Below are positions 48,274 through 58,418 of a stretch of 64,000 nt of DNA, in pieces. The stretch's first letter is position 1; each line of letters begins with the position of its first letter. The stretch lies in the NCBI GenBank assembly GCA_025201765.1, contig MU623362.1, positions 62,001 through 126,000 of the forward strand, read 5' to 3'. This DNA is from Daldinia sp. FL1419 (Eukaryota > Ascomycota > Sordariomycetes > Xylariales > Hypoxylaceae). The position numbers were made by a program, and so were the translations under genes. Below the pieces are notes generated by a model. That model saw nothing but the letters and a program-made list of their open reading frames with translations, ran no database searches and was not told the origin of the DNA.

Positions 48274-49939
48274 ATGAGCCGCGAAACTGGTCGGACAATG
48301 TTTCGTAATAACAACCCCTTTTCGTTGCTTGATAACGAGTAAGTCCACCCCTTTTCTCTATCATATCTATCTTTATGCTATACTGCCCCTATCTTCACCT
48401 CGTTCTTATATTAAGACCCACGTCCCTACTTTCTGGCCACTAACCGCGTATTCAGCCAAAGTAACATGCCGGATACTACAGAGCACCCAGCAATTGAGGC
48501 TCGTAAGGCCGCTAGCGATCAAGAATGGAGAACTGCTAGCCCTAGAACTTCCCTTTGGGCTGGCCATACAGCCAATGGACAAATTGTCCGAGCACTTGCT
48601 CAGATTTGGGTTCAGTCGGGGGAGAACGTATATGCTTTCATCGAGAACGTTTTCGATTCTGAGTATTTAGGACTTGGTTCCAGAGCTTTTGAAGGCCTCC
48701 CCGCTTGGGCTGTCCCGCTAGCCGATGATTTTGACGAGGAGAGACATATCGGTATGTATAGTATTCCTGTTAAATGCTACCTAGCTGCTGTCAAGCCCGC
48801 CCCTACCTCTTTGGGTTCCTAACATACTTGGACTCAGAACGGGTTTCACGACCTAAACTAGCATATTTTGTTAGGAATACCGTCCCGTATGTAAAGAAAA
48901 AGTAATATTACTAACCCCGAGGGATACTATAGGCTGGGAGACTCACAAATACGCTCTGGAGAGACGACTCCTTATCTCCGTCGAAATCGACCCATCACCT
49001 AAGCAGGCCTGGCTCAAGCCTGTTCTGAATCCCAGCTTGGAAGCTTGGATACGCGACCACAAGAAGCGCCTCCACGGCGTCTGCAAATTGTGGAAAGCGT
49101 ACGACTTTCTCTGCAAATGGGCCTTGGACATGGCTAGAAACGAGACCTCATGCCCTATTCTATTTGCACTAGATAACTACACCGAAGACAGCATCCGCAG
49201 GTACCGACTTTCTGTGAGCGAAGCAGTGAAGCAATATAAGGAATTAATGGCCAATCGCGTTGCTTATGCCAATGAGGGTTTGATCGAGAAGCGTAAGAAT
49301 GGGGGTGGTGAGACCATGGGTATCAACGTTTGGCCCGGTCTTGAGGATGACGAAGATGATGACGATAGCCACAGCTGGACAGTTCTTGAGCGGCATGATC
49401 CGAAGGCGCGTACAGCGAGATCCTCAAATACCAGTATCAAGCGCCAGCCCGCAACAAACCCAACGATAACCCCAATACCTACACCGGCGGATCAAGTCGC
49501 CTTCACCCGTCGACGTCCCGGGCAAAACGCTACCTTCTTGCAATCCCTCTCTCAGCCCACACAGCCAAACCCATTCAATCCACAGTCCCTAGATCCTAGC
49601 ACGCGCGAGGAAGTCATGGCACGGATGGACAAGAAGACACACCGGGGCAGTATAAGCGACTCCTTCAGCACCTGGTCCCGCATCTTAGCAAATGAGATTA
49701 CACGATACTCGGAGCTGAAGAAAGACTCCGACGCCTGGTCTAGCATAGACGAGATGTTCCAGTGTTTCCTCCAGGAACTATGTCGCCGGTTTCCCCCGGG
49801 ACAAGAGGACCATGCCGCTCGGTTGCAAGAGTGGGCTCGTGAAGTCAGCCGGATGATCGGGGCGCAAAAGGCCGAGCGACGGGAGCACGCTCGCGCGGAT
49901 AGCTTGCTCAAGATGGCTATGGGTAATCTGAAGAAGTAG
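48274..49939 (+). CDS. Conserved-looking protein of unknown function, 455 aa
   Basis: I do not recognise the family. Exons 48274-48338, 48456-48751 and 48933-49939 join cleanly. The introns are 117 nt (branch CTAAC, acceptor TTCAG) and 181 nt (branch TACTAAC, acceptor TATAG). The protein starts MSRETGRTMFRNNNPFSLLD. The middle part is rich in Trp and charged residues (WKAYDFLCKWALDMAR, YRLSVSEAVKQYKELM) and is probably helical. An acidic stretch EDDEDDDD follows, then a Pro/Thr-rich linker. The C-terminal quarter (FSTWSRILANEITRYSELKK, MFQCFLQELCRRFPPGQ) again looks helical and folded. There is no signal peptide or membrane segment. A 12-nt micro-exon inside the second intron would also keep the frame, but nothing else supports it. 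The gene converges on the elongase gene. Confidence 0.7.
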
Positions 49940-50638
49940 GTAGTCTGGAGGACACCGACATACTTCCCGCTTTGCTTTCTGGTCTGAAGTGAAGTTTTAG
50001 GAAATCTAGCATCTATGATTAATATAAACATCTACTTTATACCTTGACATACTCTTAATCGAGAGTCCATTGCCTGACTGGAAAAGCCCTCCAAGATGCC
50101 ATGGCTGTAAAAAGACTTTCCAACAGGTATTCGGTATTTGGTTAAGCTTCCCCTTTCTGTAAGCTGGACTGGTAATTTCCGAATAATTGACTTCAGTGCG
50201 CCAAATATTCTCCTAAGCATGGCCTATACTTTCTCTACTCGTAGTAGTTCATTTCCTACATATTGGTCACTATAACATTAAGCGGAGGGCAATTCACTCA
50301 AGGTATTTCGTATTATATACATTACTGATTCAAAGCAGAGGCTGATTTTATATACGTACAATTAACCTGGATGTCCCTTATATCCATTACCGAGTCAGAC
50401 TTCGCTACAAGACTTGACTTCATGACCGTCGCGTACCTCCCTTTATGCAATCACGCTTTTCATGGGTTTCCATTTTCCTTCGTCCCCAAACTCCGTTGAC
50501 TATTTTAATACATCGCGCGCGCTATGATGTCGCTGTAATATTGCAGCTTGGCTGCTGCGCATTTATTGGAAGATACCTTCCGTGAAGCTTTACTTCGGTT
50601 CGCTGTGTTAGATGATACGTAATCCTTTCTTCCGTTCT
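49940..50638. other. Convergent 3' region (455-aa protein gene / elongase gene)
   Basis: About 700 bp between two stop codons facing each other. No exon recognised. Poly(A) sites for both genes are expected here. Confidence 0.55.
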
Positions 50639-52150
50639 TTAGAACTTCTTTCCGTTAGCCTTTGACTTGGCCCCATTGGCTCGACCGGCGGATGAAGGGT
50701 GGAGCTTCTTGTTGCTGCCCGAATCGTCGCTGTCCTCGAGGATTGCACCCCCCTTGCTCTCACCGTATACCTCACGCTCAAGGCCCTTTGCGGCATCCCA
50801 ACTGGCTTTCTCTGCAAGCATGACGTTGCTTAAACGGCGATCCGGGTTGCTCTTAGCACGTACGACCTCAGCCTTACTACGACGTAGGTAGCTTGCAATG
50901 AAGAATGATACGAATAGGTAAGTCAGAGGTGCTAGGTAGATGACGTTAAGCCAGATAGCGAAGGTTGCGCCGCTTGTCGTAATGCAGTCAACCTTTTGGT
51001 ACCGAGTCACGTAACTGACGCCTTGATGGGTGGAGTTCGGCTCGGACGAAGATACTATAGCAGCAGTCCCGGCGGCTTCGGCGGCACCGAAAAGGGTCTT
51101 CTTGAGGCCATTAACAAAGCCGGCGGCGCTAGGGGTAGCGCTTGCGGAAGCTGAGATGCTCGAACCCGCGGCAGCAGCTTCAGTGGCAGCAACTTCGACC
51201 TGAACCGGAACTAGGTACGACATGAACGAGTGAACAATGGCAACTGAAGCACCGATAATGAACTGTGAGATTTGAAGCGAGGTAAGTGTGCGCTTGATCA
51301 CCTGAGGTACGCGGACGTTGAAAGCGGTCACGGTAAAGTAGGTGTACTGTCTCAAAGTTAGCAATTTGCATGGTATAATTAGGATTTCAAGGTAAGAACC
51401 TACCATGAGAGCGTGGATAGCCGAGTTAAAGAAAACGAAGATCCAGATAGGTGTCGACATGTAGCGCATGCCAGCCCACATAGCCATCATAGCGCCGGCG
51501 TGGTGGTAGGTCTGGAGTGTCGAGCTGTACTTGCCCTTGGCGAGGATGATAAGGGTATCAATAACCTCGTAGAACTTGCTGATATAGAAGATCCAGCCGT
51601 AGAATGCCAAACCCTCGTTCCAGATTCGACCCCTGTCGTCCGGGCTAGGAGAGTACACGGTGGTGGAACCAGCGCTTAAGGATGGCTCCCAGACTCCCCG
51701 AGCTTGGTTGTAACTGATACCATTTTCCAGACCGGCGGTTCCGTGGATTTTGCAGACGCTGTCAACGGTGCCAGCCCAGCCATTGGGTCCAGCTGGGCTA
51801 ACAATCGAATTCCGGAAGGTGTTCAACATGCCTAACCACGTCCATGCGGAATATACAGCAAGGAAGACGTTGTGGAGGACTACCAAAAAGTGGAATGTCT
51901 TTGTCTTACTGATAGCCCAAGGCTTCTTGCCAGTCGACTTGTTGTAGGCATTAAGCACCTTGGCGGTGACTGCGTAAACAGCAGCGATGGTGATCGGCAC
52001 CTTTGGATCTAATGCGTTGACGTATAGATTGTCTGGTATGCGGAAAGGTGTATTAAAGCTCGGAGGGGGGATGGCATGCGGCTCCGAGTGAGGTGGAAAC
52101 TGGAACAGAGTTGCCGCTGGGGGCGAGAGGAGGACGACTGGTGTAGCCAT
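50639..52150 (-). CDS. ELO-family fatty acid elongase (membrane condensing enzyme)
   Basis: ELO proteins are endoplasmic reticulum membrane enzymes that condense malonyl-CoA with acyl-CoA in long-chain fatty acid elongation. The frame 52150-50639 is open throughout (503 codons), but 51403-51347 (57 nt) has donor GTAGGT, branch GCTAAC and acceptor ACAG and is stop-free. Removing it joins AIHALM to YTYFTVTAF and leaves 484 aa. The signature KFYEVIDTLIILAKGKYSS is clear. The histidine box reads LQTYHHAGAM, so the first His of HxxHH is Gln, as in a subset of fungal members. Several hydrophobic helices flank it (for example TFHFLVVLHNVFLAVYSAW and WIFVFFNSAIHALM). A long Ala/Ser-rich loop (about residues 320-370 of the unspliced frame) and a Lys-rich C-terminus lie outside the core. 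Substrate chain length cannot be told. Confidence 0.9.
   Translation of the reverse strand: MATPVVLLSPPAATLFQFPPHSEPHAIPPPSFNTPFRIPDNLYVNALDPKVPITIAAVYAVTAKVLNAYNKSTGKKPWAISKTKTFHFLVVLHNVFLAVYSAWTWLGMLNTFRNSIVSPAGPNGWAGTVDSVCKIHGTAGLENGISYNQARGVWEPSLSAGSTTVYSPSPDDRGRIWNEGLAFYGWIFYISKFYEVIDTLIILAKGKYSSTLQTYHHAGAMMAMWAGMRYMSTPIWIFVFFNSAIHALMVGSYLEILIIPCKLLTLRQYTYFTVTAFNVRVPQVIKRTLTSLQISQFIIGASVAIVHSFMSYLVPVQVEVAATEAAAAGSSISASASATPSAAGFVNGLKKTLFGAAEAAGTAAIVSSSEPNSTHQGVSYVTRYQKVDCITTSGATFAIWLNVIYLAPLTYLFVSFFIASYLRRSKAEVVRAKSNPDRRLSNVMLAEKASWDAAKGLEREVYGESKGGAILEDSDDSGSNKKLHPSSAGRANGAKSKANGKKF
51347..51403 (-). other. Stop-free 57-nt intron within the elongase frame
   Basis: It has GT-AG ends and a CTAAC branch site. 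Its 19 codons (beginning VGSYLEILIIP) interrupt the conserved run from SAIHALM to YTYFTVTAF. An automatic gene call would probably keep it as coding. Confidence 0.85.
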
Positions 52151-55100
52151 TACGGAGATCGGTATTCCAGATCGAAAAGGGGAAAAAAGTCCTTTGGAGC
52201 TTCAGCTACTAGAAGTCGAAGTACTAAGGATGAATCCGTAAAGATGTAAACTACGCACGCGACAGGTTGTGATGCGTACCGAAACCCGTAGGACACGATG
52301 GATCTGAGTTGAGCGTCTATAAATGTGTCGAATAAATGTGTCGAGAAAGGAGACAATGCAACTCCGGCCGTACTGGAAGTTACATATAAAGGGTCACTTT
52401 TAAAAAGCCGTATAAGTAAGAGGGGTTGGCTCCTTTTTATTCGACGCTATCAAATATTTTAAACCATCTGTGTAATTTTACCACGAGGAAGAGAAAAAAA
52501 AAGAGGGATGCAATGTGACAAGGTTCCTGCAGACTGGACCGCGGTATAATCGATTCCCGGGTACGCTAAGGCTGGGTTAGGACAGGGAGTAAGCAGGGAG
52601 TGGACAAGGAGGCAATGACGGCGCGGTCACGATATCTGTCGTCGCTCAAGTACCACGAAGCCAAAAAGCTCAACAGTTGAAGAGTTTGGTCAAGATTTCG
52701 TCGAATTTGATTGGCGCATTCTAGTTTGCCCCTGCCGAATCGGGTATAAACGCTGCTTTCGGATTGTGGAATTTTTCGAATTGACTTCCATACTCCCAGC
52801 GCTAGGTTAGTGCGTAGCTGTACCGATTACATGTACCTTGGTAAATACATGTAGGCTGAAAAGTGTACATGCATACCCATCGATATGTGTAAGTTCGCTT
52901 TAGGTAATGAAGTAGGTAATGAAGTAGATGTTATATCGTGTTAGGTATTCGCCCATGCATCTTGACCACCACCCCCATATACATCGTAAGGCCTGTAAAA
53001 GTCTGAATTGTATTGTACTCATAATCTTCCCCGCTGATCGGTCATATGGATGCAATTTTGACATATCCCTTCTTCCCATTTTGTTGGTGCCATAAAAGCA
53101 AGTTTCTTATCGAACCTGTAAACGTCAACTAATCGAGACGGTGTCTTGCATGACTGATCCATCATCCATCCATTAACCAACCCATCTGTTCATTAAGGCA
53201 ATTAGCAGTATAACATTGCATGGCCATGCAGTACGATGTTGACCCCCATTAACCCCATCATTTCCAGAACCTGACCGCTTCTCCCTCTAATAACCAAAGG
53301 GTAGCATGTGGTCGTGTCTGATATGCCGAGGAGGTCATTATGCCCGGTGTTTGTGGGTCTTTCGTTCATCCTAACGACCGACTGGGTTGCGAAAAGCGGC
53401 TTCTCTGCCGATACCAATAGTCATCAGAAGGCGAAGAACTAAGCCTTGGAGCCCGATATCACAAGTCCGCCTCGGCAAGACGATCTAGAATCCATGGCAG
53501 GTACTAAACTGGTAAACCTAAAATGATGTTGTTGGTAGACCAAACCGGAGCACCGGGATACGGCTAGTTGTGGACCAGCCGGATGGTTTGGTTTGTCTGT
53601 GTAGTCTGTGCATACCTCGCAATGTGGATGGCTGCCGCAAGGACACAAAGACCAAACCATAGCCTCTTCGGCGTTTTCTGAGCTCAGGAAACTTTAATCT
53701 TCTTTGTTTCTTTCTTTTTCCTAAATTTTTTTTTTATCAGACGGGGTGTCCTCTATTATACTCATTCGCCATAATACAAAAATAGTAAGCACTTTCTTAT
53801 CTAGGTGAGGTCAAATCTTCAATTGATGAGAATCCCACCATTTGGTGATGTCGAAGGTTGCAGACGATGAACTCCGATAGCGTATATTTGCCCGATAGCA
53901 TGGATGTGTATGTACGAATCCGTATAAATCTATATGTGTGCTGCATTTCTATGTTGCATTATCAAGTAGGCAATCAAGCCTCAAAGTTCCGAGATCCGCT
54001 TCCCAACAAAAACAGCTGTAGAGAAAGTCTTGTCTTCCCCTCATTGCATAACCCCCCGCATTATGATCCTAGCAGCCAATGTATTTTCTTTTTCTTTTTT
54101 TCAGGGGCAAGTTTCTGGGTGGGTGGATCCTCGGGTTGATCATACCTACCAGATCTCCCAATCAGGTAACAGAATCGTGGAAAGGTGTCGGTACGTATCT
54201 ATTATCTAACCTTTAGATAGGTAACCTGGATAGGTAGGTACCTATGTACCTACGATACAGAATCCCGATTAGCGCAAAAGGGCCGGAGCGAAGCGAAGCA
54301 AACAAAATCGCAACCTGAATTTTGCAAAGTCAGGAACGTACTCGTGTGAACGTCGTCAGCGCACAGCTTGATCGACCTCGTAATCTTCACGTACAGGTCA
54401 TGCACACTTTTCCTATTAGACTGTTGCATCACAGTGATGTATATGACACGATAGATCATGAAATTAATGTGTTCTTTAAAGTTGTTGTAACTAAGAGTAA
54501 CTTACTTAATTCTGTAACAAATATCAAATGTAGCGGGCTTTTACGCGCATCTAACTCCAATTCCAACTCTGAACTGCAAGTTGCCCCTCTCCCAACAAAA
54601 TTTTGGAATACAGCATTCATAAGGCTAGAAAAATGCGCGACTAGGTGCATGGTATGATGTATGGTAGCAGTCGGCTAGTTCCTATTACGATACCACAACA
54701 AAAAAAACTTTTTTTTTTTTTTGTATATTGTCTAATATAACATATCGTACGCCCCACGATCCTATCTAACCTAAGCACTAAACCAAACTGTAATACTCTA
54801 GCATCCATCTTCAGGTCTGATATATTATGTATTAGGCCATAGTCCCTGAATGGAACCGAATACTTGGTGGCTAATAAGTCTCAGTTCGCCTTATACCCCG
54901 CAATTAGGCTTGAGCTGAAAAGATCATATACCTTCCTCGTGCGTGCATACATGGATATGCGGATTAGGGTTTAGACTTGGCTAGGAATCGGGGATACGTT
55001 GAAGTCTATAGAGCAAAACAGCCAATCATGATCTAAATGGGGTATTCCAAACTCGATTGGAATTATACTGGAGGTCACCACCCAAGAGCTGACAAAATGT

Positions 55101-55253
55101 CTTAAATTTTCTAGATCCTCAGCCAATCAGATCGTGCTCTGAGGCCTGGCATAAAACCTTAAGAGATGGGCTAACCTCTAAGAGCCGAGGCAAGCAAGAG
55201 GGGCACAGACCAACTCGACGTCTTTTGACTCGACAACATCCTTCTCGTTTCTA
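52151..55253. promoter_or_regulatory. Divergent intergenic region (elongase / fatty alcohol oxidase), 3.1 kb
   Basis: This holds the promoters of both lipid genes. No exon was recognised; the longest small frames (93 and 111 codons) have no motif. It contains a T run near 54710-54722 and a TAGGTA/TACCTA cluster at about 54215-54255. Confidence 0.5.
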
Positions 55254-58056
55254 ATGATGGCTGCTGCTACTCATATGGCGGCCCCTATTCCTACTCAACT
55301 CCCCGAGCTAAAGCTAGATACATATTTTTCCAAGACACAATGGCAGATTCTCCTCGCACTAATCGATGCTATCGTGCCGTCTATTACCGCGGACGCCAGA
55401 GTAACTAATAAGAAGAATCACCTGCGAGTGCCACAATCCAAATTGAAAGATTCTTATGATAATATAAAGAAATCTATGAGACATCCGCCTGATTATGAAA
55501 AATTCCAGCAGTATCTCCAGACACGTCCATTGGACAACCCACAATTCTTACGCGCAGTTAAACGCGTGCTTGAGGGTGTTCCGGATGGTAATAGAAAACA
55601 GCTCGGTGGTATACTCAGCGTAATGGCGTAAGGCGTAACCGTGTTCCATCTTGTAATACCTATAAGCTTTAATGTGGCTAACGGGCTGCAAGCACTCGTC
55701 TGGGAAGCCTAGCCGCAACGGGATACTACACCCCCTTAGATGAGCAACCAATCCACGTCAGGGAATCAATAGTTCAAGCGTGGGATCGATCTTGGATGAC
55801 CGTTTGGCCAGTGATCGGGAATTCGATCGCTAAAATAGCCAAGGTCTGCTTTGTTCAAACAGACCCCCTATTCCGTGAGCTTAGCGGCTATAGCGAGGTT
55901 ACCGACGACTACAAGCCAGGCCCATCGTTTAATTTCGACTTCGCGCAATTCGAAGATGGGCTTGGCGAGGGAACAGTAGAAACGGATGTCGTGATCGTCG
56001 GCTCGGGTTGCGGAGGGGCAGTCTGTGCCAAGGTTCTTTCCGAAGCAGGGCACAAGGTGATTGTCGTCGATAAGGGCTATTACTTTCCCCCTTCCCAATT
56101 GCCAATGACCGCCGAAGCTGGTGCCCACCATCTCTATGAAGGGAGTGGTGCAATACAGACCGTGGACGGCTCCGTGAGTATCCTCGCTGGTAGTTGCTGG
56201 GGAGGAGGCGGGACTGGTACGTAATACTATCACATCTTAAATTCAGGGTGCCTGAGGGGATGCCTTTACCAAAGTGACTGAGGAACCACTTCTCACTCCA
56301 GTCCTCCTCCACTGCAATCTATTTCCCCGTTGAAAGAGCATTATTGACACATTGCCGCAGTGAATTGGAGCGTTAGCCTAAACCCTCAGGGGTTCTTACG
56401 AGAGGAATGGGCGAGCCAGGGTTTGACTTTCTTTACCACGCAGGAGTTCCAAAATTGCATCGACCGCGTGTCTAGCTTTAGTGAGTTATCCTTTTCGCTC
56501 TCTGAGTATGGGAATTCCTACCCCAACACTAAGATATAATGAACCTGGGGAATCCAAGTACATTTCGTTGCCTCATGTCACTATCGTCCGATGAGTTTCT
56601 GATCGTGATCATAGTGGGTGTTAGTGATACTCACATACGTCATAACCACGGAGCGAATGTTATTCTCAACGGATCAAAAAAGCTTGGCTGGGCTGCCAAA
56701 CCATGCCCTCAAAATACAGGAGGTGCTGAACACTATTGTGGCCATTGTGCTACTGGTTGCGGATCCGGTGAAAAAGAAGGCCCTTCCGTGAGCTGGCTCC
56801 CAGCTGCTGCAAGGGCGGGAGCGAAGTTCATTGAAGGATTTAATGTCTCCGAGATACTCTTTGATGAGATTGATGGATTCAAGACGGCAGTCGGTGTATT
56901 AGGGACGTGGACATCGCGGGATACAGACGGGAACGTCCATACGCCTATATCTGAGAGAATCCAAAGACAAATTCGAATCAAAGCGAAGAAAGTGATTGTA
57001 GCTTGTGGTACATTTCATAGCCCACTATTATTAACGAGGAGCGGGCTAAAGGTAAGAACCCTTATTACAGCATACGGGAGATATCGGAATAGCACGGTCT
57101 GATTCACCACTAGAACCCCCATATCGGTAAACACCTTTATCTACATCCGGTTGGCCAAATGAACGCCCTTTTTGATGAAGATATCAAAGGCTGGGAAGGT
57201 AAATATTGAGTTGATTTCCATACTATCCAACAACACTAACGACATTACGCAGGGGGTATTTTGACGAGTGTTTGCACTAGTTTCGAGAATCTCGACGGCA
57301 AAGGGCATGGTGTGAAGCTTGAACCAACTAGTATGATTGTAAGACAACCCAGCTCTAACTCAATTACAGTTAGCTAACTCGTGTACTTGGATATAGCCCC
57401 ATATGTTTCTACATGGACATCCCTGGCGTAACGCGTTACAGTGGAAGCTGGACGCGCTCCGTTGTAGACAGATGAACAGTTTTATCGCGATAGCCCGTGA
57501 TCGTGATACAGGCCGAGTGTACCCTGATCCGAACGACGGTCGACCTACCGTTGAGTACTCACCATCGGCCTTCGATCGTAAGCACATACTAGCTGGAATT
57601 ATCGCACTGGCAAAACTATGCTACATAGAAGGCGCGACCGAGATATGGACCTTCGCCAAAAGCATACCAACATTCGTACGGCGGTCCAGACCGGCTAACC
57701 CTACACCTAAAGCCGAAGCGGATGAGACGGGCGGCATCGACCAAGGGATCAACGACCCGGACTTCGTCGTCTGGCTCAAGTCCGTCGAAAAGACAGGTCT
57801 GAACCCTCCTGACGCGACGTTCTCATCGGCGCACCAGATGGGGACTTGCCGGATGAGCGCGCACCCAGCTCGCGGCGTCGTTAACCCCGAAGGCAGGGTC
57901 TGGGAGACGCGAGGTTTGTACGTGGCGGATGCGAGTGTGTTCCCGACCGCGAGCGGTGTTAACCCCATGATTACTAACATGGCTATCGCGGATTGGATTG
58001 CTAGGCGCGTCTCGCAGGATCTGATAAGAGGGAGTCAGATCCGGGCTGCTTTGTGA
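55254..58056 (+). CDS. Long-chain fatty alcohol oxidase (GMC oxidoreductase, FAO family)
   Basis: A flavoenzyme that oxidises long-chain alcohols to aldehydes using oxygen and makes hydrogen peroxide; in yeasts it is part of alkane and fatty acid omega-oxidation. Seven exons were joined by eye: 55254-55627, 55693-56216, 56361-56480, 56615-57051, 57114-57198, 57253-57338 and 57397-58056, all in phase, giving 761 aa, the usual family size. The FAO-type N-terminal region has WQILLALIDAIVPSI. The FAD-binding loop is VVIVGSGCGGAVCA, followed by IVVDKGYYFPP and AGSCWGGGGT|VNWSVSL across intron 2. CGHCATGCGSGEK matches the family Cys-rich segment. The C-terminal GMC active site has SSAHQMGTCRMS (catalytic His) and DASVFPTASGVNPMIT. 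There is no C-terminal peroxisomal signal (ends RAAL). The first of two adjacent ATGs is taken as start. Confidence 0.94.
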
Positions 58057-58289
58057 GATATTACGCACGATTCGAGCTGGGGGCGGGGGAAGGGGGTGGT
58101 GCGCGACCCCTGAGTTTATACTATCATGTGATGGCTTGGAAGTAGCATAATGGGGAGACTGCTCTTATGATTGATAGACGCCCAGGAGTGCACATTTATT
58201 TGGACATACCGTAGTAAGCTACGTATTGGCATTTTGTTATGGCATTTACTGAATTGCTAGGACTTTTAAACCCCCTGATATTCCAGAGT

Positions 58290-58315
58290 GGACTGACTTG
58301 TAGAAGAGTCAGTCC
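58290..58315. repeat. Perfect 9-bp inverted repeat (hairpin), 8-nt loop
   Basis: ggactgact and its reverse complement agtcagtcc are separated by eight bases, about 235 bp past the alcohol oxidase stop codon. It could form a stem-loop; no T tract follows. Confidence 0.7.
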
Positions 58316-58398
58316 CATGGGGGTAATGTCACTTCAATTTCACGCGTAGTAGTGGAATCCTACAAATGCTACGGAACTTCACCCGGATAAGCGAGTCC

Positions 58399-58418
58399 AA
58401 TACCGAACGCTCGGTATT
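58399..58418. repeat. Perfect 8-bp inverted repeat, 4-nt loop
   Basis: aataccga and tcggtatt flank acgc. The core closely matches the palindrome at 28867-28880 (accgagcgctcggt). Confidence 0.7.

Noticed and set aside
48752..48932. A 12-nt micro-exon (gaataccgtccc) inside the second intron of the 455-aa protein gene
   Set aside because: It would keep the frame, but a single 181-nt intron with a TACTAAC branch explains the join more simply.
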